This document shows positions 52,349-60,341 of a stretch of DNA of 64,000 nucleotides, one piece after another. This DNA is from Pseudomonadota bacterium (lineage in GTDB: Bacteria; Pseudomonadota; Alphaproteobacteria; Acetobacterales; Acetobacteraceae): assembly GCA_019351895.1 (NCBI GenBank), contig JABBOH010000004.1:1-64000 (forward strand). The letters run 5' to 3'. Positions within the stretch are counted from its first letter, which is position 1; each line of letters starts with the position of its first letter. The position numbers and the translations under genes are program-made. The notes beneath the pieces were generated by a model. The model had not been told where the DNA came from, ran no database searches, and worked only from the letters and a program-made list of their open reading frames with translations.

Positions 52349-53919
52349 GCGTCCGCACCTTCGGAGGCCCGGCCGAACGCCGCCGCCATGATGCGCGGCT
52401 CGGTCATCGCCGCGCCCGACAGGTTCCCGACGATGCGGCCCTCATACATGACGAGGATGCGGTCGCAATGCAGCAGCAGCTCCTGGATTTCCGAGGCGAA
52501 GATGAGAGCCGTCGTGCCGGCGGCGGCCAGTTCGCCGATGATCGCGTAGATCTCCGAGCGCGCGTGGATATCGACGCCCTTGGTGGGGTCGCTCAGCAGC
52601 AGCACCTCGATGTCGGTCGCCAGCCACTTGCCGATGACGACCTTTTGCTGGTTGCCGCCGGAGAGCGCGGAGACGAGCTGCTCCGGCCCCTCGGTCTTGA
52701 TGAGCAGCCGCCGGATGGTGGCCGCAGCCAGCTGCCCAAGCTCGGCCAGCGGCAGCGTCCAGGGCCGTTTCGCCAGCGCGATCTTCACGTAGCCGAGGTT
52801 CTCGCCGACGCTCTCGCCGCTGAACAGGCCCTGCCGCAGCCGGTCATCCGGCACCAGACACACGCCGCGCCGGATCATGTCGCGCGGCAGGGAAGGCGTG
52901 ACGGCCCTGTCCCGGTGCCACAGCGTGCCACCGTCGATCCGCCGATGCCCGGCGATGACTTCCAGGAGTTCGGCCTGCCCCTGCCCCTGCAGCCCGGCAA
53001 GGCCCACGATCTCGCCGCGGCGCAACTCCAGATCGACGCCACGGACAGCGGAACCCGCCCTCAGGCCCTGCAGCTTGAGGATCGTGTCCCCGAGAGCGCG
53101 GGCCGCCATCGGGCGCAGGACGGCATCCGGATCGCCGGTCATCAGCGAGAGGATGCGCGCCTCGTCCAACCGGCCGGAGGTCGTCCACGCGCCCGCCGTG
53201 CGCCCGTTGCGCATCACCAGGATGTCGTCGCATATCGCCCCGATCTCTCCCAGACGGTGGGAGATGAAAATGACGCCGATGCCCTTCGCGGTGAGCCGGC
53301 GGATCGCGGCGAACAGCTTCGCGACCTCCGCCCCGGCCAGCGCCGCCGTCGGCTCGTCGAGGATGAGCAGACGCGGGCTCCGGGCGAGAGCGCGCGCGAT
53401 CTCCACCAACTGCTGCCCCGCCGCCGTCAGCACGCCCGCCGGCTGGCCGATATCCATTGTGCTGCCAAGCTCGGCGAGGATTCCCGTCGCGCGCCGCCTC
53501 GCCTCGCCCCGGTTGATGAAGCCACCGGGGGCGCAGATTTCGGCACCCAGAAAGATGTTCTCCCAGACCGGCATGTCGGGCGCCAGGCTCGGGTGCTGAT
53601 GGGCGATGATGATGCCACGACGCGCCGCGGCCTGCGGAGAGGCATGGGAGAGCGGTGCGCCGGCCATCTCCATCGTGCCGCCGTCGGGCACGACCTCGCC
53701 CGCGATGATGCGCGAGAGCGTGCTCTTGCCGGAACCGTTGGCGCCGAGCAGCCCCAGCACGCGCCCGCGCGCCAGGGTCAGATCAACGCCGTCCAGCGCC
53801 ACCACGCCGCCGAAGCGTTTGGTGATGCCGCGAACCCCGAGCAGCGTCTCCGCCGGCGAACTGAGCCGCGAAGGCTCGCCCGCCGGGGTCACCAGCGCAT
53901 CAGGTGAAGAGAGCATCAA
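52345..53919 (-). CDS. Sugar-type ABC transporter ATP-binding protein (RbsA-like, two domains)
   Basis: A 524-residue tandem ATPase. Domain 1 has Walker A GANGSGKSTL, a modified signature LTAAGQQLVEIARAL and Walker B LLILDEPTAALA. Domain 2 lacks a Walker A lysine (GLQGQGQAELL), has signature LSGGNQQKVVIGKWL, and its Walker B reads VLLLSDPTKGVD, with Ser-Asp in place of Asp-Glu. One functional and one degenerate site is known in this family. The gene overlaps the binding-protein gene by 20 bases if GTG/ATG 53919 is the start; later starts would shorten that. Confidence 0.88.
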   Translation of the reverse strand: MMLSSPDALVTPAGEPSRLSSPAETLLGVRGITKRFGGVVALDGVDLTLARGRVLGLLGANGSGKSTLSRIIAGEVVPDGGTMEMAGAPLSHASPQAAARRGIIIAHQHPSLAPDMPVWENIFLGAEICAPGGFINRGEARRRATGILAELGSTMDIGQPAGVLTAAGQQLVEIARALARSPRLLILDEPTAALAGAEVAKLFAAIRRLTAKGIGVIFISHRLGEIGAICDDILVMRNGRTAGAWTTSGRLDEARILSLMTGDPDAVLRPMAARALGDTILKLQGLRAGSAVRGVDLELRRGEIVGLAGLQGQGQAELLEVIAGHRRIDGGTLWHRDRAVTPSLPRDMIRRGVCLVPDDRLRQGLFSGESVGENLGYVKIALAKRPWTLPLAELGQLAAATIRRLLIKTEGPEQLVSALSGGNQQKVVIGKWLATDIEVLLLSDPTKGVDIHARSEIYAIIGELAAAGTTALIFASEIQELLLHCDRILVMYEGRIVGNLSGAAMTEPRIMAAAFGRASEGADA

Positions 53920-54955
53920 GCTGAGGTTCCGAGAACCACTCGGCTAGGAAGTAGCTGTCCGGCTTGTCTTTCATGGCCGTCAGCGTCTGGTCGAGGTTGG
54001 CGTTCGTCACCTCGAGATGGATCGGATAGTAGATCGTGTTGTCCGTCTGCGGCTTCAGCTTCTGCCCGGCAGCAAGCCGCACGGCGATGCCGATCGCATT
54101 GCGGCTGATATCGGGTGGATTGGGCTGCGCGAAAGCTTTCATATCGGTGCCGCCCGCGAGTTCCTTCTTCCAGGCGAGCAGGAACGCCTTTTGCGCCTCG
54201 CCCGTCATAACGGGGATCGGACGGCGGGCGTTCTGGAAGGCGCGCAGCACGCCGAGGCCCATCGAATCCTCGACGAAGGCGCCGTCGATCTGCGGCTGCG
54301 CGGCGATCACGGTTGCCATTACCGCCTGTGCCTTGGCTTGATCCCAGAAGCCGTAGCCGGACCATACGATATCGATGCCGGGATACTTCTTGAAGGTGTC
54401 GAAGGCGGCCTTGCGGCGCGTCTCGGCAGCGGGGTTTCCGGGCAATCCGTCCATGATGACGACCTTGCCTTTTCCGTTCAGCGTCTTTGCCACCCACTCG
54501 GCATAACGCGTCGCCCAGACGTAGTGGTTGATGGTGACGCTCAACGCGTAGTGATTCTGCACCGCCTGATCGAAGGCGATGACCGGAATACCGGCCCGCT
54601 TCGCCTCGTTGATGACGCCATCGAGCGCGGTGCCGGAGTTGGGGTCCATCGTGATGACCGAGACCCCCTGCAGAATCATGTTGCGGATGTCCTGAATTTG
54701 CTCGTTGATGTTGGCGCCCGCCTGCTGGACGACCAACTTGCTGGCTTTGCCCTCGGCCTTGTATTTGTCGAACTGGGCCTGAGCGCCGGCGACCATCTGG
54801 TTGCGCCACTCGGTTCCGAAGTAACCGTTCGATAGCCCGATCACCACGTCGCCCGCGGCTTTCGCTGGCCGCATGAGCCCGAGGCCGGTCGCGCCGACCC
54901 CGGCCGCACCGGCACCCACCGCCGCCACGCCGCCCAGAAACTGTCTCCGATCCAT
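53900..54955 (-). CDS. Ribose-type ABC transporter periplasmic binding protein
   Basis: A 351-residue Peripla_BP_4-type protein. The Tat-like leader MDRRQFLGGVAAVGAGAAGVGATGLG (RRQFLGG) ends near AKA. The body has VIGLSNGYFGTEWRNQMVAGAQAQF, QIQDIRNMILQGVSVITMDPNSGTAL, GIPVIAFDQAV and the C-terminal hinge region with GLGVLRAFQNARRPIPVMTG. Ligands of this class are sugars, sugar acids or related polyols and cyclic compounds. A weakly conserved pocket prevents a specific guess. Two intercistronic hairpins separate it from the amidohydrolase gene. Confidence 0.9.
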   Translation of the reverse strand: MDRRQFLGGVAAVGAGAAGVGATGLGLMRPAKAAGDVVIGLSNGYFGTEWRNQMVAGAQAQFDKYKAEGKASKLVVQQAGANINEQIQDIRNMILQGVSVITMDPNSGTALDGVINEAKRAGIPVIAFDQAVQNHYALSVTINHYVWATRYAEWVAKTLNGKGKVVIMDGLPGNPAAETRRKAAFDTFKKYPGIDIVWSGYGFWDQAKAQAVMATVIAAQPQIDGAFVEDSMGLGVLRAFQNARRPIPVMTGEAQKAFLLAWKKELAGGTDMKAFAQPNPPDISRNAIGIAVRLAAGQKLKPQTDNTIYYPIHLEVTNANLDQTLTAMKDKPDSYFLAEWFSEPQLDALFT

Positions 54956-54992
54956 CCGCCTTTTCTATCCTCCCGTTAGTCTTATCATTGGT

Positions 54993-55059
54993 GCGGCATC
55001 TGGATGCCGCGTCGTTCTTGCCTCGTCCGTTGTCCCCGCAGCGCAGGCGCGGACAACGG
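54993..55059 (-). repeat. Two intercistronic hairpins upstream of the binding-protein gene
   Basis: GCGGCATCTGGATGCCGC (54993-55010) is a perfect dyad of 8-base arms. CCGTTGTCC (55027-55035) and GGACAACGG (55051-55059) form a perfect nine-base stem with a 15-base loop. Both lie between the amidohydrolase stop and the binding-protein start in a leftward operon. Neither is followed by T-runs. Such structures can protect 3' or 5' mRNA ends and raise binding-protein levels above those of enzymes. An ATTGGT (54987-54992), resembling the GntR motif, adjoins the first. Confidence 0.5.
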
Positions 55060-55071
55060 TTCTGGCGGCTC

Positions 55072-56361
55072 TTAGTCGGCGGCCATCTGCCGGTCGAGGG
55101 CAACGCGCCCCTGGAACGATTTGTAGAATTGACCGTCCTTCATGATGGCGAGCAGCGAGTGCCGGTCCTGCAGCAGGCTGAGATCGAGCAGCGGGTTGCC
55201 GTCGACCAGCAGGATGTCGGCGAGGTAGCCCGGCGCGATGCGGCCCATCTTCTCGCCCGACTGCCCGGCCCAGGCCTCGCCGCCATAGGCGGTCGCGGCG
55301 CGCAGCGCCTCCCAGGGCTGGAAGCCAAAGAGGTTCACGAAATGCTCCAGATCGCGGGCTTCGGTGCCGTGCGGCAGCCAGGCAAAACCGTAGTCGCCGA
55401 ATGGCACCACCTTGATGCCTGCGGCATGCATCTTCTTCATGACGACGATGCCCGCCTCAAGCTCGCGCTTGTTGCCGATCATCTCGGCCACATCGGTGGT
55501 GATCCCCCAATCCTTGGCCTCGTACGTCGTGTTGTAGCGGGCGGCGATCGCCGGTGAGACCCAGTGCTTGTGCTTGACGCGCTCCAGCTCCTCGATCGTC
55601 TCGTCCGTCGCGAAGCTCGCATGAAAGATGAACTCCACGTTGTTCTTGATGCACTGGCGGACCGAACTATCCGCATGGGCATGGGCCGCGAGGCGTTTGC
55701 CTATGTTGTTCGCCGTATCGCAGATCGCCGCGACCTCGGCATCCGTCATCGGGTTGTCGTAAGCCGCCATGCGCGGATAGCAGAAGCTGTCGCCCGAGTT
55801 GTTGAACTTGATGACGTCCACGCCTTCGCGGATCATCGTCCGTACGGTCTTGCGGAACTCCTCCGGCCCGTCGCAGATGATCGAGATCGACGGATGCTTC
55901 GCGTCGAGCTGGTTGTCGTCGGCAAGACCGCCAGTGACCGTCAGCTCGGGCGATCCGGCAAGCATCCGCGGCCCTGGGATTTTGCCGGCGTTGATCTCGT
56001 TGCGGATCACGATATCGAGCCGCGGCTTGGCCGATGCCGCGCCGATCACCGAGGTGAAGCCCATGTCCAGCGCAAGCTTTGCGTTATGCATGGTCATCAG
56101 CACATGCTCCTCGACCGGCATGGCAGTGAGCGCCGCGACCGAGGTGCCGTTGTTGTAGGTCAGGTGGCAATGGGTGTTGACCATGCCTGGCATCAGCGTG
56201 GCACCGCCTGCGTCCAGCACCTGCGCGCCCTCGTTCGGCAGGCTCTCGCCCGGCCCGGCCACCGCCTGGATCCGGTTGCCCTGCACCAGAACCTCGCCCG
56301 GCACCAGAGCCTTGCCGGTGCCCTCGAAAATCATCACGTTCTTGAACAGCGTTTTCGCCAT
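55072..56361 (-). CDS. Amidohydrolase family protein (imidazolonepropionase-like)
   Basis: A 429-residue TIM-barrel metal hydrolase. The N- and C-terminal strands form the usual beta-sandwich (MAKTLFKNVMIFEGTGKALVPG, and PGYLADILLVDGNPLLDL). Metal ligands appear in NTHCHLTYNN, VIKFNNSGDS (a possible carbamylated lysine), AAHAHADSSVRQC, FIFHASFATDE, and the aspartate in VPFGDYGFAWLPHG. The family includes prolidases, lactonases and cyclic amide hydrolases. Here it likely opens a cyclic amide, lactone or ester imported by the ABC system; specificity unknown. Confidence 0.85.
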   Translation of the reverse strand: MAKTLFKNVMIFEGTGKALVPGEVLVQGNRIQAVAGPGESLPNEGAQVLDAGGATLMPGMVNTHCHLTYNNGTSVAALTAMPVEEHVLMTMHNAKLALDMGFTSVIGAASAKPRLDIVIRNEINAGKIPGPRMLAGSPELTVTGGLADDNQLDAKHPSISIICDGPEEFRKTVRTMIREGVDVIKFNNSGDSFCYPRMAAYDNPMTDAEVAAICDTANNIGKRLAAHAHADSSVRQCIKNNVEFIFHASFATDETIEELERVKHKHWVSPAIAARYNTTYEAKDWGITTDVAEMIGNKRELEAGIVVMKKMHAAGIKVVPFGDYGFAWLPHGTEARDLEHFVNLFGFQPWEALRAATAYGGEAWAGQSGEKMGRIAPGYLADILLVDGNPLLDLSLLQDRHSLLAIMKDGQFYKSFQGRVALDRQMAAD

Positions 56362-56402
56362 TGTCGTTTCCCCTTGTTCTCGGCAGTTCCTTTAGGCGTC
56401 AG

Positions 56403-56777
56403 TCAACTCCTCGCCAGCTCAAGCACACCCAGCGTGACGCAGCCCGTCACTTTCGCACGCAGCCGCTCGGGCATCGCACGCGCCGGCAGATCGCCGGTCC
56501 GGGTCTCGGCATAGGCTTCGGCTGCGGCGAGCAACGCGGGCGCATCCTCGGGGCCGAGTTTGCCGAAGCGGATGACGGCCTTCCCCGGCTCGCGCAGCGC
56601 GGCGGCGCAGGGCTGGGGGCAGGTGTTGAGGCATTCCACCATCCGCACGGCGACCGTGTGGCCGCCCGCCGCCGCTGCGCGCTTCATCGCCATCGCCAGT
56701 TGCAGCCCGGGCGACGGCTCGCCCGCCGCCACCGGGGTGTAGCGATTGCACGTCGTGCAGATGAAGATCCGCGCCAC
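56403..56777 (-). CDS. DUF1636 Cys-rich metal-binding protein
   Basis: A 124-residue thioredoxin-like ferredoxin-type protein. Cysteines sit in IFICTTCNRY at the N-terminus and MVECLNTCPQPCAAAL in the middle, a pattern able to hold a [2Fe-2S] cluster. DUF1636 genes normally lie near cobalamin-related cobW/cobN genes; here it is inside a sugar-type catabolic operon, three bases after the alpha/beta hydrolase. It may be an electron carrier or metal sensor for one of the enzymes. I know no tested function. Confidence 0.82.
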   Translation of the reverse strand: MARIFICTTCNRYTPVAAGEPSPGLQLAMAMKRAAAAGGHTVAVRMVECLNTCPQPCAAALREPGKAVIRFGKLGPEDAPALLAAAEAYAETRTGDLPARAMPERLRAKVTGCVTLGVLELARS

Positions 56778-56780
56778 GAG

Positions 56781-57572
56781 CTAGGCTGCTTTGGACGAGC
56801 GCTGCCGCGCGTAGAACAGCGCCATCGCATAGTTCACCTGCTTCGCGCGTTCGATGGTCGCCCAGTGGCCGCAGCCCTCCAGCACGCGGAACTCGGCGCC
56901 CTGCACGGTGCCGGCGAGGGCCGTGCCCGTATCGGGCGGCGCGGTCCGGTCCTGGTCGCCGGTCAGCAGCAGCGTCGGGCAGCGCAGGCCCGAGAGATCC
57001 GCCCGCTTCAACGCCGCCAAAGCCTCGCAGGCGCGGGCATAGCCCTCCGCCGGCTGCGCCATGATGCTCTCGCGAACGAACGAGGCCGCGACAGGGTTGT
57101 TCGCCTTCGTGTCGTCGGACGTGCCGGCGGCGACGATCGCATCCGCGATCGCGGCCATGCCCTCGGCGCGGACCTTGGCGGCGCGGTCGCGCAGCGCCTT
57201 GCGGGCGGGCTCGGGCGGCTCGGGAAACGCGCCGACCAGCGCGAGGCTTGCCACCCGATCCTTGTAGCGGGCCGCGTAGTGCTGACAGATGATGGTGCCG
57301 AGCGAATGCCCCGCGAGATGCACGCGTGCGGTTCCGCCCGCCTGTTCCACGACCGCATGCAGATCATCGACGAGGCTCTCGATCGTCACATCCGCGCGCA
57401 CCGGCGTGCGCCCGGACCCCGGCAGGTCGTAGGCGACAATCCTCAGGTCGCGCTTCAGGATCTGCGCCTGCGGATACCAAGTATTCGTGCTGCCGCCGAG
57501 GCCGTGGACCAGAACGAGAAGTTCGCCCTGTCCGCCGAACTCTTCCACGAAGCGGCCATTACTGTCTGCCAT
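56781..57572 (-). CDS. Alpha/beta hydrolase (3-oxoadipate enol-lactonase-like)
   Basis: A 263-residue alpha/beta hydrolase. The oxyanion loop is HGLGGSTNTWYPQ, the nucleophile serine is in LAGHSLGTIICQHYAARY, the acid is in LLTGDQDRTAPPD and the histidine in EGCGHWATIERAKQVNYAM. The layout fits carboxylesterases and enol-lactone hydrolases such as PcaD. It starts at 57572, 12 bases after the FAH-family gene. In this operon it would cleave a lactone or ester intermediate. Confidence 0.87.
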   Translation of the reverse strand: MADSNGRFVEEFGGQGELLVLVHGLGGSTNTWYPQAQILKRDLRIVAYDLPGSGRTPVRADVTIESLVDDLHAVVEQAGGTARVHLAGHSLGTIICQHYAARYKDRVASLALVGAFPEPPEPARKALRDRAAKVRAEGMAAIADAIVAAGTSDDTKANNPVAASFVRESIMAQPAEGYARACEALAALKRADLSGLRCPTLLLTGDQDRTAPPDTGTALAGTVQGAEFRVLEGCGHWATIERAKQVNYAMALFYARQRSSKAA

Positions 57573-57584
57573 GATGTCGCTCCC

Positions 57585-58520
57585 TCACTGTGCCGCCAGC
57601 GCGGCGTCTTTTGCGGTTTCTGCGGTGGCCCGCCGCACCGTATTGCGGAGCACCCCGATGCCCGCGATCTCGACCTCGACGATGTCGCCATCCGCGAGGA
57701 AACGCGGCGGGTCGAAGCCGATCCCCACCCCCTCGGGCGTGCCGGTGGCGATGACATCGCCAGGGGAGAGCGTGACGCTCTTGGAAATGGCTTCGATCAG
57801 AGCGGGAATACCGAAAATGAGGTCGGCCGTCGTCGAATCCTGCCGCGTCTCGCCGTTGACCCGGCACATGACACGGAGGTCACTGCCATTGATCTCGTCC
57901 GCCGTGACGATCCACGGACCCATCGGGCCGAAGCCGTCGATGCCCTTGCCGAGGAACCATTGCTTGTGACGGCGCTGCAGGTCCCGCGCCGTCACGTCAT
58001 TGATGATGGTGTAGCCGAAGACATGCGCCATCGCCTCGGCGGCGGGAATGGCGCGGCCGCCACGGCCGATCACGACCGCCAATTCCGCCTCGTAATCCAC
58101 CGCCGCATCCAGTCCGTCCCACAACGGAATATCGTCATCGGGACCGACGACCGAACTCGACGGTTTCGTGAAGATGATGGGGAATTCGGGGACGGCCTCG
58201 TCAACCTTTGCTCCCGCATCGAACCCGCTTTTTGCGAACTCATGTGCATGCGCAAAGTAATTCTTGCCGACGCACATGATGTTGTGGGGCGGCGCCGGGA
58301 TCGGCGCGAGGATCTTGGCGTCTTCCAGGCTGTGCCCCGCGGCAGGCGGTGCGACCGCACTGGCGAGCCGCGCGAGATGCGCGATGGCCGCTACCATGTC
58401 GTGCACGATGCGCTCAGGCAGTCCGGGCACGGCGTCCGCGAGAGGCCAATAGACGCCCGCGCCGGTATCGACGACCGACACCGTGGGGCGCCCGAGATGC
58501 AGGATGGTCGCGAGTTTCAT
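57585..58520 (-). CDS. Fumarylacetoacetate hydrolase (FAH) family protein
   Basis: A 311-residue FAH-fold enzyme. Key blocks are CVGKNYFAHAHEF, the metal-binding DYEAELAVVIGRGGRAIP, GYTIINDVTARDLQRRHKQWFLGKGIDGFGPMGPW, and LSPGDVIATGTPEGVGIGFDPPRFL, with the acidic metal ligands conserved. FAH enzymes hydrolyse or decarboxylate 2,4-dioxo acids, for example 2,4-diketo-3-deoxy sugar acids or acylpyruvates. It is the first gene of the leftward operon, divergent from gntR, and probably handles a dioxo-acid intermediate of the pathway. Confidence 0.9.
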   Translation of the reverse strand: MKLATILHLGRPTVSVVDTGAGVYWPLADAVPGLPERIVHDMVAAIAHLARLASAVAPPAAGHSLEDAKILAPIPAPPHNIMCVGKNYFAHAHEFAKSGFDAGAKVDEAVPEFPIIFTKPSSSVVGPDDDIPLWDGLDAAVDYEAELAVVIGRGGRAIPAAEAMAHVFGYTIINDVTARDLQRRHKQWFLGKGIDGFGPMGPWIVTADEINGSDLRVMCRVNGETRQDSTTADLIFGIPALIEAISKSVTLSPGDVIATGTPEGVGIGFDPPRFLADGDIVEVEIAGIGVLRNTVRRATAETAKDAALAAQ

Positions 58521-58536
58521 TTGTGATCCAATCTAG

Positions 58537-58574
58537 ACCAATATTCTTGGTTTTGCTCCCAATCGAGAACCAAG
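58537..58574. promoter_or_regulatory. Candidate GntR operator(s) in the FAH-gntR divergent region
   Basis: ACCAA-N5-TTGGT spans 58537-58551, and CTTGGTT (58546-58552) is mirrored by AACCAAG (58568-58574). The 90-base divergent gap is otherwise featureless. The GntR/FadR family usually binds dyads with a GT...AC core, in keeping with TTGGT/ACCAA. The same motif recurs before the next operon at 59370-59401, suggesting a shared regulator. Confidence 0.6.
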
Positions 58575-58610
58575 TTGCAGTCATTGGCCTAGCCGTGTCA
58601 AGTCCATGTC

Positions 58611-59330
58611 ATGAGCGCCGAAACACATCATGGAGACGCCGTCGCGGCCGCCGGGGTGCCGGTGCGCGGCGACGCGGAAACGCTGCGGAAGCTCCTCGGG
58701 CGGGAGATCGGCTCGTCACGCTGGCGCGTCGGCGACAAGCTGCCGACCGAGCGGGAGTTGGGCGAAACCTACGGTGTTGCTCGCAACACGGTCCGCCGCG
58801 CGCTCCAGGCGCTGGAGCAGGAGAAACTCATCGTCCGCCACGTCGGACGCGGAACCTTCAAGGCCGGGGGCGCGGCCTCCGCGGAGGAAGCATTCCTGCC
58901 GAGCGCCGATTCGCTGAGCCCTGCCGGCGTCGTCGAGTGCCGGTTGATCTTCGAACCTGAGCTTGCACCCCTTGCCGTTGCGCGGGCAACACAAGTGGAT
59001 CTCGACCGCCTCGCGCACTGCCTGAAAGGCGGTGCGGCGGCGACCAGCGTCGAAGAGTTCGAGCATTGGGACGGCGCGCTGCACGAGGCGATCGCCCAGG
59101 CGACACATAACCAGACGATCGTCGCGATGGCGCGCGCGCTCGCCGTCGTCCGCACCCGCGGCGAGTGGGGGCAACTCAAGAAACGCAGCATGACGCCCGA
59201 GCATCGGCAGGCGCTTCATGCCCAGCATTCGAAGATCGTGGCCAGCCTGCAGGACCGCGACCGGGATGCCGCGCGGACCCTCATGCGCGCGCATATTCTC
59301 TACGTCCGGGCGTATATGTTCGGGGAGTGA
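58611..59330 (+). CDS. GntR-family regulator, FadR/FCD subfamily
   Basis: A 239-residue repressor. The winged-helix domain holds SSRWRVGDKLPTERELGETYGVARNTVRRALQALEQEKLIVRHVGRGTF (about residues 35-85). The all-helical FCD effector domain runs from about 105, with EFEHWDGALHEAIAQATHNQTIVAMARAL and QHSKIVASLQDRDRDAARTLMRAHIL carrying the metal-binding Asp and His residues. FCD regulators bind organic acids, often a sugar acid or pathway intermediate, and release DNA. It sits between two operons that both carry TTGGT/ACCAA motifs upstream. Confidence 0.9.
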   Translation: MSAETHHGDAVAAAGVPVRGDAETLRKLLGREIGSSRWRVGDKLPTERELGETYGVARNTVRRALQALEQEKLIVRHVGRGTFKAGGAASAEEAFLPSADSLSPAGVVECRLIFEPELAPLAVARATQVDLDRLAHCLKGGAAATSVEEFEHWDGALHEAIAQATHNQTIVAMARALAVVRTRGEWGQLKKRSMTPEHRQALHAQHSKIVASLQDRDRDAARTLMRAHILYVRAYMFGE

Positions 59331-59369
59331 AGCCGCGGCGCCCCTTGACAGCGGCGCCGCATCGCGAGC

Positions 59370-59401
59370 ACCAAATTGGCTCTTATTGGTTGGACTTGGT
59401 T
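59370..59401. promoter_or_regulatory. Candidate GntR operator upstream of the dehydrogenase-isomerase operon
   Basis: ACCAAATTGG (59370-59379) and two direct copies of TTGGTT (59386-59391 and 59396-59401), exactly one helical turn apart, lie in the 106-base gap before the dehydrogenase gene. The motif matches that in the FAH-gntR gap, so the GntR protein may control both. Confidence 0.55.
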
Positions 59402-59436
59402 CGCCATGAAGTGGACCAGCCGCGGGAGGGGACATC

Positions 59437-60336
59437 ATGCAGATCGGCTTCATCGGGCTCGGACTGATGGGGACGCCCATCGTCCTCAACCTGCGGAAGG
59501 CGGGATACGAGGTCCGCGTCTGGAACCGCACACAGAGCAAGGCGGCAGCGGCGCTGGACCGGGGCGCGCTCTGGGCCGATAGCATCGCCGCGCTCGCGGA
59601 GGCATCCGACGTTGTCATTACAATGGTGACGGACGCCGCGGCTTCGGACGCAGTGATCTGCGGGGCTGGCGGCGTCCTCCACCATGCGCGGTCGGGGACG
59701 ATCCTCATCGACATGGCCTCGATCGCGCCCGAGGCGTCACGGTCGATCGCTGAGCGCGCCGAGGCGCGGGGCGTCGCGATGCTCGACGCGCCGGTGACCG
59801 GCAACCCGAAGGTCGCAGAGGCGGGGAAACTCGGCATCATGGTGGGCGGCTCGCCAGAGACGCTGGCGCGTGTGCGCCCGATGCTGGAAGCGCTCTCCGC
59901 CGTGATCGTCCATGCCGGCCCATCGGGCGCGGGCTCCACGCTCAAGCTCGTCAACAATCTCATCCTCGGGGTCGCGATCGAGGTCGTGGCCGAAGCGCTG
60001 GTGCTGGCGCGGAAGGCTGGCATCGACCCCGACTGCGTCCGCCAGATCACGAGCGTCGGCGGCGCGCGCACGGGTGCGATGGAAACACGTGCCGCACGGA
60101 TGATCGCGGGCGATTTCTCGCCGCATTTCTCGGCCGACAACATGCACAAGGATCTGTCAACGGCGACGCGCCTCGCGGACAGCCTCGGCGCGGCGACCCC
60201 GGTCGCGGGCGCCGCGCTCGACGTGCTGCGTGCCGCACGGGCCCAGGGCAAGGGCGGGCAGGATTCCGCCGTCGTCTATGAGATCATCGAGCAGTTGTCG
60301 GGTCTGCGTGGGCCTGCGGCTGCGGCTGGCCGGTAG
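59437..60336 (+). CDS. NAD(P)-dependent 3-hydroxyisobutyrate dehydrogenase-like reductase
   Basis: A 299-residue beta-hydroxyacid dehydrogenase. The Rossmann loop GLGLMG is at residues 7-12, the substrate-binding DAPVTGNPKVAEAGKLGIMVGG segment follows, and the catalytic lysine is Lys170 in GSTLKLVNNLILG. Members reduce 2-hydroxy-3-oxopropionate or oxidise 3-hydroxyisobutyrate and related acids. Specificity is not settled. It is followed within five bases by the isomerase-like gene and is probably GntR-controlled. Confidence 0.9.
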   Translation: MQIGFIGLGLMGTPIVLNLRKAGYEVRVWNRTQSKAAAALDRGALWADSIAALAEASDVVITMVTDAAASDAVICGAGGVLHHARSGTILIDMASIAPEASRSIAERAEARGVAMLDAPVTGNPKVAEAGKLGIMVGGSPETLARVRPMLEALSAVIVHAGPSGAGSTLKLVNNLILGVAIEVVAEALVLARKAGIDPDCVRQITSVGGARTGAMETRAARMIAGDFSPHFSADNMHKDLSTATRLADSLGAATPVAGAALDVLRAARAQGKGGQDSAVVYEIIEQLSGLRGPAAAAGR

Positions 60337-60341
60337 GCGTC

